Part shown: positions 1-9,763 of the stretch, piece by piece
Layout: every line of letters begins with the position of its first letter
How positions within the stretch are numbered: position 1 is the first letter of the stretch
Assembly (NCBI GenBank): GCA_905178155.1
Contig: CAJINV010000010.1
Coordinates: 361,866-425,865, forward strand
DNA: 64,000 nt
DNA from: Amoebophrya sp. A120
Taxonomy: Eukaryota > Sar > Dinophyceae > Syndiniales > Amoebophryaceae
Direction of reading: 5' to 3'
Notes under the pieces: generated by a model
Told to the model about the DNA's origin: nothing
What the model saw: only the letters and a program-made list of their open reading frames with translations
Database searches by the model: none
Program-made: the position numbers and the translations under genes

Positions 1-1050
1 GTTTCTCGCGCAAACTGGCACGGGGACACGGAGCAAAGCCGCGGCCAGAACCGCCTCCGCCGCACTGGCACACGGAGCAAAACCGCTCCCCCCCCAGAAT
101 TGGGCGAGGGCGGTGCCCGGCTTCCCGCGCAAACTGGCACGGGGACGCGGAGCAAAGCCGCGGCCAGAACCGCGTCCGCCGCACTGGCACACGGAGCAAA
201 ACCGCTCCCCCCCAGAATCAACTGGGCGGGGGCGCTGCCTGGCTTCCCCCGCAAGCTGGCACGGGGACACGGGGCAAAGCCGCGGCCAGAACCGCCTGGC
301 TGCCTCCGCCGCACTGGCACACGGAGCAAAACCGCCCCCCCCCCAGAATTGGGCGAGGGCGGTGCCCGGTTTCGTTCCCGCGCAAATTGGCACGGGGACA
401 CGGAGCAAAGCCGCGGCCAGAACCGCGTCCGCCGCACTGGCACACGGAGCAAAACCGCTCCCCCCCCGAATTGGGCGAGGGCGGTGCCCGGTTTCCCGCG
501 CAAACTGGCACGGGGACACGGAGCAAAGCCGCAGCCAGAACCGCGGCCGGCCGCCGCACTGGCACACGCACGGAGCAAAACCGCCCCCCCCAGAATTGGG
601 CGGGGGCGGTGCCTGGTTTCTCCCGCAAACTGGCATGGGGGTCCAAGCACGGCGCAAAAGTGCGGCCCGAAGCTAGCTTCGCAGAATCAGCCGGGCGAAG
701 GCGGTGCCTGCCCGCTTTCTCGCGCAGACTGGATTGGGGACCCGAGGCAAGGCCGCGGCCTGCGCTTAGTTTCCAAGACTTGGGCGCAGGTGGTGCCCCG
801 TTGGGTTTCTCGCGCTAACTGGCGTGGGCACACGGAGCAAAACCATGGCCAGAGGCTCCCCAGAGTGGGGCGAAGGCGATGCCCGGCTTCTCGCGCGAGC
901 TGGCACGGGGACACGGACCAAAACCGCGGCCCGAAGCTTCGCAGCGAATGAAAGAGTCGAGCGGCCGATCCGAAGGCGCTGCCTGCCCGGTTTCCCGCGG
1001 AGACTGGCAGGGGGGCGGGCGAGCGGGCTGCCAACGTCTGCCGCCGGCTA
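1..1050. repeat. degenerate GC-rich tandem repeat
   Basis: A unit containing the words ACTGGCACGGGGACACGG, CACGGAGCAAAACCG and TTGGGCGAGGGCGGTGCCC recurs with its first word near 12, 132, 253, 384, 502, 627, 727, 818, 897 and 1000, so the period is about 120 bp at first and shrinks to 80-100 bp as copies decay. Long open frames on both strands arise only because the repeat is GC-rich and lacks stops; they repeat themselves with the same period and are not genes. Confidence 0.85.
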
Positions 1051-1639
1051 GCTTTCAAAAGTCCGCCAGCGCTTCCAGAAATCCGGGACCGGTCTCGCGA
1101 CGCTGGTCGGCGGCTTGCGGCCGGGATTCCGGCCGGCGCAGACATCCGAAAGCCCGGCCGCATTGACCAAAGAAAAGCCGGGCGGCGACTTCCGCAAGGC
1201 TGGGGGGCCGCTTCCTTCCGCAGGCCGGCTTTTAGAAGTTAGGCCGCCCGCCAAGCGCTTCTCTCCTGAAGTAGGGCCGCCAGGCAGCGGCGCCCAATGG
1301 CCCGGCGCCGACTTCCAAACGCTTGCCATCAGCTTGCAGGCCGGTGTCGGAGTCCTGCAAGTGGAAGCGAACGCGCCACCCCTCGGGCGCCCATCGGGGC
1401 GCCCTATGTGGTAGCCCGCTGGGGATGGCGCGGCATTGGCCATTCCCCTACTTCGCGACGCGCGTCCCCGTTGCGGTTGCGTTCGAATGTCGCGAGGAGC
1501 AAGCCCGCCCGGCCTCGGAAACTGCTCTGACCGCCCAATGCCCTCCAAAGATGCAAGGTCTCTGCACGGGGGCCCCAGCCCCCGTGCTCGGACCTTGTTT
1601 TTCATGCAGTCTTTGGAAGGTAAAAAAAATCTGTATTGC
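1051..1639. other. GC-rich unassigned sequence
   Basis: Continues the GC-rich block after the tandem repeat without a clear period. Overlapping open frames in all directions show no recognisable domain. By analogy with the block nested inside the element at 3828-6279, it may lie inside the intron of the gene whose first exon is at 1823-2048, but the left end of that intron is not in the window. Confidence 0.5.
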
Positions 1640-1822
1640 ATGACCAGCAAGAGGAGTTCAGTTTGTGCTACGCGGAGCGCGCGTTTCTCATGCGGAATAC
1701 GCATCAGAAGGCCCCTTAAAAATCTGTGATGGTCGGCCAGGCATTACAGACATCATGGGTTATGCAAAATATGCATGACAAACCTGGCAATCTTCCAGAC
1801 CACGACATTTCTACACTTGATA
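1640..1822. mobile_element. family A introner, right part (left end diverged or outside)
   Basis: The right end reads CTTCCAGACCACGACATTTC..TTGATA, a family A terminus. The interior (around 1640-1800: GTATTGCATGACCAGC, CATGCGGAATACGCATCAG, ATGCATGACAAACCTGGCAA) matches the reverse complement of the complete copy at 12835-13096. No matching left terminus is seen upstream, so the element is truncated, or its other end lies beyond the GC-rich block outside the window. It interrupts the minus-strand exon that ends at 1823. Confidence 0.7.
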
Positions 1823-2048
1823 TGCTAGAGCTGGGACTTGCCTGCAGCTGCTCGGAGGTACTAATTTTTTCCTCGGAAGTAGCAGCCACCTGCTCATGAT
1901 CCTGCTGCTGCTGCGCCGAGACGGGAGCTAATAGAAGCGATGAAAATTCGCTCGTCAGAAGAGCTGCGAGGCAGGCTTTTCGTGTGGTGGAGGAGGAAAA
2001 ATGAAAGCTCTTCGAAGTGGACGGTGGTAGTGGTTGTGTTTTCATTAC
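1823..2048 (-). CDS. first exon of a putative secreted protein (partial)
   Basis: Minus-strand ATG at 2048 opens a frame with a charged start, a hydrophobic stretch and a plausible signal-peptidase site (..LLLAPVSA, then a Gln run) at about residues 25-48, followed by Ser/Thr/Gln/Glu-rich sequence. The frame runs straight into the family A introner at 1822, so about 75 residues are visible and the rest of the gene should lie past the left edge. The frame also stays open upstream of the ATG to 2624, but that part is Ser/Arg-rich and looks non-coding. No domain is recognised. Confidence 0.4.
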
Positions 2049-3425
2049 ATTTTTGCAGGTTGATGTTGACGACGGCGACGTCCTGGCCGCACGGCTTGAA
2101 GTCGATGACGAGCTGCTAGAGCGATTTCCCGACGACGAAGTAGAACTGTAGTTGTACGAAGCGCTAGAAGAGGTCGAGGAGGACCTGGAAACGCCACCAG
2201 CTGCCGGTTGTACTCCCCCAGGAAATGATCCAAGAGCAGAGCTCTTGTCTTCTCGCTGCCGTGTGGTCCACATTTTCGTTTTCACAAGTTTTATCTTTTC
2301 ATCTTCGTGTTGCGGCCGACGTCGTGTGAGTCGTAGGTATTGTAGTTTTGAACAAAGGTAAAACAGCACAAATAAAGATACCGCTAGAGGAGTTGTTTTT
2401 TTGAATCCGAATTCGTCTGCGCCGGAAAAAGCGCTCGCAAAGTCGTGTGCTGGTAATCGTCCAGGTCCAGCGGCGGCCCGTGTACGACGTACTACAATAT
2501 TCATTATCAAACCCGGTCCGCCTCTCTTTAGCTGGACGCGTAAGTACTCTTTTTTTGTCTTCCAGTATGTTTCAAACGCCCTCTGTTGTCTGCCCAAACC
2601 ATGATGAGACACCTCGACGACCACGACCCTTGCAATTTTTTCAGTTCGCCGACCTGGCTCTTGACCTCGTAAAGCAATCTTTACGATAAAGCAGGTGCAG
2701 GTCTACACTCCGTGTCACTCTTTCTACGACATTCGAAGCATGAGAAGTGGCGATAATATCACTACGATCCCACATCACGACAAAATGCTGCTGCACTGGT
2801 AAGGAGGACTAGAGGTCTGTAAAGTGCTCATAGTTTTTTGTTCGGTGCAAGCGCTATCTATCGCCGATTAAATACTCCGGATAACAAAATACCTCTTCGG
2901 TTCTACGCACGAGAAGATTTCACCGGGAAAAAGTAGATTCGTGTAGTGTTTTTTTCTTTATCAGGAAAGTGACGAGTAGAGGTAGACCGAACAAAAACAA
3001 CACCCTTTAGACGACAGTCTCGCTTTCTGTGTGCTCACTTTCGGACGCTTCCCACGAGAACACGAGTTGTCCTCCGAGTGCACTTTTAATAATGTTGATG
3101 CCGTGCTCTCGATGTTCACAGTCGAGCCCTCGCGCTACAAAGGAGCTGTCGGCAATTTGTTTCTACTTCAAAAAAAAACACTGCAGCTGTGCCTGTTTGT
3201 GTTTTCTGCAGTTGGTTCTTGTCGACGTTGAAAGGAGTAAAAATGTTTGGGGGTGCAGCTCACGCTCACCAGTCGTGCTGTCCTGAGCTACAAGTTGTAG
3301 CAGGGGTCAAAAGGAAGAAGAGTCGCTCTTAGTTACACCTCCAACACCAAGCAACTCCGAGATTGCACCATCACAAGCTCCGTCCACCAATCCTCCACCC
3401 CGGCCGCAGTTCCTGTGCGTACTAT
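2049..3425. other. intergenic region
   Basis: Sequence of mixed composition with no supported gene, introner or repeat. It should hold the promoter and 5' leader of the gene starting at 2048 and the 3' region of the gene ending at 3426. No motif was recognised. Confidence 0.6.
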
Positions 3426-6400
3426 TCACTTGTAGCTCGACGGTGCCTGTGCCGTCCGCAACGCGTTCAGAAGCTCGGCGACCGGAACATTTTCGTCCCC
3501 ATATTTCAAGTATGCAGGGCAAATATGTCTGGCCCTGGGAAGTTGTAAAGCTAGTCACTGTGAATGCCGGGCGCCGTGCAATGCATGCCCACGCATGGAA
3601 AGTTCTTGTTCTCGGGGTGTTGCAATCTATTGCGTACAACTCCGCATCCGCAAGGCAAGCTGCGTTTTTGCATGACAGCCATCAAGAGGATCTGCTCTTC
3701 GCGTTCACGCATCACAGAACTCAGAGTCATGTCAGACAAGCATGACAAAGATCCAGGCACATTTTTTGCAGTGGATATCAAGATCTTGGTGAACAACTTC
3801 GCGTCGATCTTGTCGTCACCCAATTTCTATGCATTGCAAACCAATATCGTAGTACTGCACAACTTACGTGAAGACTACATTACAACTTCTCATCTCTTCA
3901 AAAGGAAAGAACATTGGAATTTCCACTGCTAAATCAAAATTAGCTCCTTTGAACAAAACAGGTGCCCTGTCATCCTCATCCATGATTGCAACCAGCCGTG
4001 CTCCGGCTAACGCCGGAGCGCAAGGCTGTTGTGCTGGGGTTTGACTATTTGCGGATCGGGCCGCGACACAAAAGCTTTGGGCACAGCGTGACGGACCGAG
4101 GAAACTTTGAGCGCCATTTTGCGCGAGGTCAACTCGCAGGGCCTCCTGCGCGCTTCCCGCGCCTTTAGGCGCTATGCGCAGGGGGCAGCTGCAGTAAACC
4201 TTGCGGGCGAAGAGATGCCGACCCGGCGTAGGTGCGTGCCGAAAGAATCAGACAGAGGCCGGCGCTGCTCTTTGTTTATCACCACCCCGCGCCCGCCCAC
4301 CTCATTCCCCGGGGAAATAAAACTGTTCGTTGGCGCGAGAGGGTGGCGCAAGAGGGTGGCGCAAGAGGGTGGCGCGAGAGGGTGCGCGAGAGGGTGGCGC
4401 GAGAGGGTTCCGGCTTTTGCATGAAAGGGCCGCAAAAAAATCAGCCCTGTGCGGGGCGGATTCGGATTTTTTTACCCCTCTCGCAGACCCTCTTTTTCAC
4501 CTCTTCCGAGAGGTGTTGCTAATAATCCGGCTATACTCGCCGGTAGAGGTCTACAAAGGTGGCCGAGAGGTGGCCCAGAGGGTGCGCGAGAGGTCTCTCC
4601 TTATTCGCGCAACCTCTCGGCACCTCTGTCCACCTCTCGCTTGCCCTCTTTTTTACCTCTCGGCCACCTCCGTGCCGCTTGGCGGCCCTTAAGGGTGACC
4701 GGTTCGGCGGGCTATACTCGCGCCCCCTCTCGGCCACCCTCTCGAATTACCTCCCGCGCCACCCCTCCACCTCTGTCGACCTCTTTTTTACCTCTTTTGA
4801 CCTCTTTTTGACCTCCCTGCCACCTCTCGTTTACCCTCTCTAGAACAATATTTTCGCATGAATATATATAGACCCAAAAGCGACGGAAATTGCCCGAAAC
4901 CACTGAAATCGTGAAGCACTTAATCACCCCCCGCGTACCCTTATGCAAAACCACTCCAGCGATACCCTTACCCGAAACCACTCCAGCGACACCCTTACCC
5001 GAAACCACTCCAGCGATACCCTTACCCGAAACCACTCCAGCGATACCCTTACCCGAAACCACTCCAGGGCTCCCCGGTTTCCCGGTTTCCCGGTTTCCCG
5101 GTTTCCCGGCTTCCCGGTTTGCTTTTAGCTCAGCTGAAGCCGATTTTTTAGCTGAAGCCGGCTTTTTAGCAAAAGCCGGCTTTTCAGCTAAAGCCGGTTT
5201 TTTACCTAAAGCCGGTCTGTTACCTGAAGCCTGCCGGCTTGTTAGCTACGGCCGGTTTTGTAGCAACTCCGGGCTTTTCCTGCCTGCTCAGCTTACTCAT
5301 CGAGCCGCCGCAGTTGTTTCAGGCGCGCCAGCCAATCTAGCTGCTGAAGCTGCGAAGCTGCAGCAGCGGGGCCCCGCCGCGCCTCCTTTGGGCTCTGCGG
5401 CCGCTGGGCTTTTCCATGGAGCTGCTGGCCGCTCGGTTGCCTTAGCAGTTCTATGACAGAAAAACAACCGCCGCGACAAAAAATAAGGCGGAAAAGCTTC
5501 CGGAAACTGTTCGCACATAGAGAAGGAGGCGGCGCGAAAGTCCTCCCGCTCTAAGCAAAAGCTACGCCGAGGCCCCTTCGTTTTTGCAGTTTTTAGCCTT
5601 TGGCCCCCCCAGCCCCCAAGCCCCCCGCCTTCCCAGCGAGCCTGCCCCCAAGACCCAACCCCCCCGCTAGCCAGCCCCCCAGGCCCCCCACCTTCTTGGG
5701 CCTCCGGCTGCCCAGCTTACCAAAGAATTGCCGGGCCTCGCGGCCTCCCCAGCAGTTCTATGATAAAGCCACAGCCCCCCAGAAAACAAAACCGAAAACG
5801 GTAAGGAAGCCGCCCCCGGACTCTGTCCGCACATAGAGAAGGAGCCGCCGCGGCCGCCCTCCCGCTTCAGATCCCAGCCAAGTCAGGGCACTAAATCACA
5901 CGCGCCACCGTTCTGCAGCTTTCCCTGCGCAAAATGTGCAGCGGGCCACGCTCTTCAAACGCGAGCGACCAGCCCCAAAAAAAATTCCCCCGCTCGCTCC
6001 GCAAATTTCGTCACAACTCGCACCCAAAAACCATTGCCAACAAGAAACACGCCCCCGACTTAAATGCTACCCAGATCGTGCGCCTTTTTCCCTAGGTGTC
6101 AACGTTCGCCGTGAATCATATCCACTCAGAGCCCGACTGAGGGCCCGCCCCTTCTAGTTCTGCTTTCTCCCCCCCCGGTGCTCTCGATTTCGCTTCGGGA
6201 TGCAGATTCCTTCCCCCGGGCTAGTATAATAGATAGTAATTGGAAGTACGAGCACGATACTGAAAATTTGCACAGCATAAGTTCGCCAGCACGTGCTTCA
6301 ACAGCTTCAAACTGACCCGGTCTTTCGCGCCGCCTGAAACGTGGGGTTGCAGGGTTTCCAAAGCCTTTTCGGCCTGGTCGCGATTTAGGTGCTGGAAATG

Positions 6401-7192
6401 CTCCTTGTTGGCGGAAAACCACTCGATCACCTTTTCCTTGCTGTAAACTTTGTCCCCGCTACTTTTCTATGGATTGCAAAAGTATCGCACTCGTATAAAT
6501 GCATTACAAATTTCCTCAACATGAAAAATAAAATTTGTAATGCGGATTTGCCTTGAGAACAAGATTTGTAATGCATGATTGCAATACGAGTACGATACTT
6601 TTGCACAGGATATTTTCACCGAACTCGGGTCCCCGAGGAACAGCGAGTCCGCGTTCGGCTCCGTCGTACCGGATTGCTTGTTGGGCGAGAGCTCCTGCAC
6701 CTGGTGGGAGGTGGTCGCCTTGCTGAAAATCTTTTTCGCGAACTCGTTCTCCCGGATCGTTAGCCCCATGCCGCTATCAAATGCAAAAATGTCGGGGTCT
6801 GGAAACTTGTGATGCTGAAATGTGCATGATGAAAACACTTCCGAATGCAGTCCGGCACGACAACTTCCCAAAAAGCTTTCTCATAGGCAATCCGCATGAG
6901 AAACTGCGTTTTTGCATGACAAAAGAGGCTGCGACTTTTGTTGGTTATGCAATACATATTTTCTAGGTACGGAAAGCTGGCATTACAAGTCCCAACCTTC
7001 CAGGCCCAGACATTTTTACAATTCATAGCCGCGGAGAAAGAGCTTCACCTGCGCCTGCGTCATCATCCCCTCCTTGTCGGCGCAAAGGGTGGCCGTAAAC
7101 TCCACCTGCTTGGGCTCCGGTAGAAATTTCGCCCATTTATTGTCCGCGGCCGCTCCTGTTGAAGCGGGTGCAGGAGCTTGTTGAGCGACCAT
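3426..7192 (-). CDS. calmodulin-fold protein with degenerate EF-hands (myosin light chain-like), 209 aa
   Basis: Start at 7192 and TGA at 3426-3428. Exons 7192-7033, 6774-6618, 6467-6285, 3827-3783 and 3510-3426 total 630 nt. All four introns are introners removed with one TSD copy; there is no GT-AG intron. After an Ala/Pro-rich N-terminus, the sequence VEFTATLCADKEGMMTQAQV followed by LFLRGMGLTIRENE lines up with the first EF-hand of calmodulin (helix, loop, helix, then a G..L.E linker). The C-terminus (VSLKLLKHVLAKLGDDKIDA, then LFTKILKYGDENVPVAELLN) matches the last EF pair. The loops lack the regular Asp/Asn/Glu ligands, so calcium binding is probably weak or lost, as in myosin essential light chains. 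The alignment is by eye from family knowledge; a centrin-like or cytoskeletal adaptor role is equally possible. The last join crosses a 2.45-kb intron, yet frame and EF-hand register are kept. Confidence 0.78.
3511..3777. mobile_element. introner, family A (diverged ends)
   Basis: 267 bp; starts TATGCAGGGCAAATATGTCTGG and ends CATTTTTTGCAGTGGATA. Perfect TSD tcaag at 3506-3510 and 3778-3782. Removal with one TSD joins ..FTKIL to KYGDEN.. in the calmodulin-fold gene. Confidence 0.85.
4332..4408. repeat. 13-bp tandem repeat, six copies
   Basis: Unit GGCGCGAGAGGGT repeated about six times, one copy lacking a base. Related GAGAGGT and CACCTCTC words continue in both polarities to about 4830, so this part can form inverted pairings. 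Confidence 0.85.
4937..5071. repeat. 27-bp tandem repeat, five copies
   Basis: Unit ACCCTTACCCGAAACCACTC CAGCGAT (27 bp) repeats five times head to tail with few changes. Because 27 is a multiple of three it is open in several frames, which produces spurious repeat-protein ORFs. Confidence 0.9.
5073..5120. repeat. 8-bp tandem repeat
   Basis: Unit CCCGGTTT repeated about six times, directly after the 27-bp array. Confidence 0.85.
5134..5260. repeat. about 22-bp imperfect tandem repeat
   Basis: About six copies of a GCTGAAGCCGGCTTTTTA-like unit (GAAGCCG/AAAGCCGG followed by a T-run). The AAGCCGGCTT core is palindromic, so the array can fold into small hairpins. Confidence 0.75.
5440..5850. 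repeat. direct repeat pair, about 310 bp apart
   Basis: The segment AGCAGTTCTATGA..(~60 bp)..TCCGCACATAGAGAAGGAG occurs at about 5445-5530 and again at about 5750-5845 (first copy TTCGCACATAGAGAAGGAG). The spacer is C-rich and Pro-codon-like (CCCCCC runs), but no gene is supported. Confidence 0.7.
6468..6612 (-). mobile_element. introner, family B
   Basis: 145 bp; TATGGATTGCAAAAGTATCG .. CGATACTTTTGCACAGGATA. Perfect TSD ttttc (6463-6467, 6613-6617). Removal joins ..PSSVK to SSGDKV.. in the calmodulin-fold gene. Confidence 0.92.
6775..7027. mobile_element. introner, family A
   Basis: 253 bp; left TIR TATCAAATGCAAAAATGTC. Perfect TSD gccgc (6770-6774, 7028-7032). Removal joins ..KLFLRG to MGLTIR.. 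within the first EF-hand-like unit. Confidence 0.92.
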
Positions 7193-8216
7193 AATTCTTT
7201 CGATTTCTACTCAGATAGTCCTTATTGGAAAAAATTGCTTTCACCTCCGTTTAGGTTGTATGTCCTCACCACGGGACGAGGTCAAGCGAGAACTTTTTGT
7301 GCTTGAGCGTGTCTTGAGAGAATTATTTAATATACAATGAGTTTTTTACTTTCGACTGCAGATGAGAGAAGTCCTACTTCTCCAAAGGAGCCAGCTCTTC
7401 CTCGTGTTTCGCCCCCAACAGGGAGATGTGATGACGGCAAATTGGAAATGGCTTTTCGTAGGAGGTTTCAGCTTATGCATGCGAACTCCAGGTATCGTTT
7501 CAGTAAAAAATACATTGCGTGTGCAGCTTCTTGAACTTCCTGTTCGGGCTATAGCTGCGAGTACGACATTGCATTGGAATCCTGAAAGCGGACCACTGTT
7601 GTATGACACCCTGCGAAAACTGCAGAAGAGGGCGGTAAATTTCATTCGTCAGATGAAAACAAGATTTTCAGTCGGAACACAAACAGACATGAAGATGTCC
7701 GGATTTTGAAAAAACGATTTTCGTCCGCGCGGGGATAAGTCCCGTCGTCCTCGTCGCAAGGGCGGTACACTATCATGAGGTTCGTTTCTGCGTTGAAAAA
7801 GAAACCGAAACTGGAAACAAGGAAGCTGCGCGTGCTGGAGCATCATACACAGTACATGTACAACTACTAGTGGTCGCGTCAAGTATCATTTCTTGTCAGA
7901 TTTCCTTCCACGACTTGTGCTGATTGATACAGTCGCAAGATGAACTGAGGTCGATGTAGTAAGTATACTTCTTTTCAACGGCTTTTGTTGTAGTCCGCTA
8001 TTCGCTTTGTTGAAAAAAATACTCCACTAATTGTCGTAATAGCAATAAACTAGTAAGCAATGGAAAGTTTAAACTCGACGAAGTTGCTCTGATTGTTTTT
8101 AGGTTTATGTAGTCTTTTAGTCAATCGACAAAATAACGTTCTGGTCGCTGATCGGATAATTTTGGTACTTTTTCTCTTGTTGAATGTCGCTGTTGTGCTA
8201 CTAGTAAGTCTCTGTC
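7193..8216. other. intergenic region
   Basis: Between the start of the calmodulin-fold gene and the stop of the AT-hook gene. Overlapping open frames at 7346-7709 on both strands have no recognisable domain, no introner and no clear splice structure, so I assign no gene. Confidence 0.55.
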
Positions 8217-9053
8217 CTAAAAATTGGGATTGATGGCATTCACAAGCGTGACCGGGTTTCCCTGTGCATCGTACGCGATCATTCCCCCTGGAGGAATTTG
8301 CAACGGCGGCATTCCCGGGAACTGGCCCATGCTAAGACCACTCCCAGCCGCTCCGGGTGCGAGCTGCAGGGCGGGTAGGATTGCAGGCGCTTGCGGGGCA
8401 GCGGCTCCAGCGGCCAGCATTTGCTGTTGTTGCAGCATCATCTGGTGGATCTGCAGCGGGTTTGGCTGCATCATCAACGGAGCTCCTGCACTTCCACTTC
8501 CGCCAGGCAGCGCTCCTGGTGCCAAGGAATGCTGTTGGTGCGCCGGCATTTGCAGCATTATACTAGGCGCTGCAACGGGATTGTACTGCATCACACCGCC
8601 TGATGAAGTACTGCCAGTACCCAAGAAAGGCACAGCTCCCTGCTGTTGCGCCGGTGGCCGTCCGCGGGGCTTGTTCGTCTTCGTCCCTGCTTTTGCCGAC
8701 GTCGCTTTTGCTTTAATATTACCGTTTGCCGTTTTGGCGGCACTGGCAATTTTGTTCGGGGTCGTGCTCGATCCTGTAGCTGCTCCCGCAGATGATCCTC
8801 CACCTCCGACTTTGATCGGTCTAGTGCTTTTGTCGGGCTTATTGGGAAGCGACAGGTCGACTTGCGGCAGCTGCATATTTTTCGGCTGAGAAGACGAGGT
8901 TGCACTTGCACTTGCTGCCGTGTCGGTCCAGAAACGCGCCTGGCCAGGTAAAATACCTGTTTTGTATAGAGGAAATAAACGAAAAGTCGAAGTACCGACT
9001 CCCACTACAGTGTAGGGCTTTATCAGTGTATTGGCTGAAAAGCACTTATTCAT
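8217..9053 (-). CDS. low-complexity protein with an AT-hook-like motif, 278 aa
   Basis: Single open frame from ATG at 9053 to the stop at 8217. Residues ~1-45 are ordinary. The middle is Ala/Ser/Lys-rich with KTNKPRGRPPAQQQG (~125-140), which holds the GRP core of an AT-hook. The C-terminal half is Gln/Met/Pro/Gly-rich (IHQMMLQQQQMLAAG, PPLQIPPGGM) and ends NAINPNF. A good 3' splice signal (CCTGGCCAG before GCGCGTTTCTGG) lies near 8935, so the true last exon may start there and the N-terminus may differ. A minor-groove DNA-binding nuclear role is a guess from the AT-hook alone. Confidence 0.55.
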   Translation of the reverse strand: MNKCFSANTLIKPYTVVGVGTSTFRLFPLYKTGILPGQARFWTDTAASASATSSSQPKNMQLPQVDLSLPNKPDKSTRPIKVGGGGSSAGAATGSSTTPNKIASAAKTANGNIKAKATSAKAGTKTNKPRGRPPAQQQGAVPFLGTGSTSSGGVMQYNPVAAPSIMLQMPAHQQHSLAPGALPGGSGSAGAPLMMQPNPLQIHQMMLQQQQMLAAGAAAPQAPAILPALQLAPGAAGSGLSMGQFPGMPPLQIPPGGMIAYDAQGNPVTLVNAINPNF

Positions 9054-9504
9054 TGTAACGTAGTAGTAGCGTTGCAGGAGTAGAGCGGTGACCTGATACT
9101 AATGTATTTTTGTCGAGAAAATATGTAAGTATATGGATCGTTACTTAGGAGAAGTAGTGCAGTGCGTATGAGTGACGAGAGATGCTAGCAGAAACTATAA
9201 CTAACACTATAGTTAAGTGGGACTGGGATCTTCTCGCACTACCTCTCAACATCTTCGCTCTGGCTAGCCTTAGCATCGGTGGGTCATGTAAACGGTAGGT
9301 GGTACTGGTAGGCAAAAAGAAAAAACTGGAATAGCTTCTCTCTTGGGAAAACTGTAGTGATTTTCAGGTGACCCTCCAGACTGCTGTAACTCGGATAAAA
9401 AAAAAGTGCGCACGGAGAAATTTTCTCGGTCCAACGTACTTCGTCGCACTTTTTTCTCTCAAAATCAAAAAAAGAAAATATGGTGGCGGGCCTTGCAAGC
9501 AATA

Positions 9505-9763
9505 CTATGAATTGAGATAGACATAGACGTCAAAGCGCTTCTGCTGAAATAAACAGTCTCCAGGCAGCTGCATCTGGAAAACACCCATCTTCACAACTGT
9601 CTGCGAGGTTGCCCGCACGCCCTGCGTTTTTTCGACGAGTCGGCAGCTTCGACCCGCACGAGTACGCCGTAGCCGTTTATCTGTTCGCTTCAAATGAGTA
9701 TGCCAAGATTTCGGCCCAACAGAGCAAGTCGCAAATAGATACTTTCAAGAATCTTCTGGACAT
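9505..9763 (-). pseudogene. small ORF with two apparent -1 frame changes
   Basis: An ATG at 9763 opens MSRRFLKVSICDLLCWAEIL then AYSFEANR before TAA. One base out of register the sequence continues INGYGVLVRVEAADSSKK, and at an A6 run it shifts again to TQGVRATSQTVVKMGVFQMQ..DVYVYLNS and a stop at 9505. Adding one base at each point gives a continuous protein-like ~93-residue chain with strand-like character. Assembly errors, a decayed gene or frameshifting are all possible. The family is not recognised. Confidence 0.3.

Larger units (their letters stand above)
3828..6279 (-). mobile_element. giant introner, family B, with a nested GC-rich block
   Basis: The left end (TATGCATTGCAAACCAATATCG) and right end (AGCACGATACTGAAAATTTGCACAGCATA) are both family B termini, 2,452 bp apart instead of ~150 bp. 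TSD copies atttc (3823-3827) and agttc (6280-6284) differ by one base. Removing element plus one TSD joins ..LKHVLA to KLGDDKID.., exactly the linker expected in an EF-hand pair. The interior, about 4000-6230, is GC-rich and made of several unrelated tandem repeats listed separately. The simplest reading is a normal introner that later received a large insertion and still acts as an intron. Confidence 0.8.

Noticed and set aside
3824-3983. Minus-strand ORF starting MDEDDRAPVLFKGANFDLAV
   Set aside because: I first read it as the 5' exon of the 3426-3827 coding segment. The family B ends at 3828 and 6279 show it lies inside the giant introner, and the upstream exon at 6467-6285 fits frame and EF-hand register.
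4332-5260. Possible CRISPR-like array of short repeats
   Set aside because: Repeats are head to tail without unique spacers, and the context is eukaryotic intron sequence.
7346-7709. Overlapping open frames of about 100-115 codons on both strands
   Set aside because: Neither strand shows a domain, splice-consistent extension or introner, and they exclude each other.
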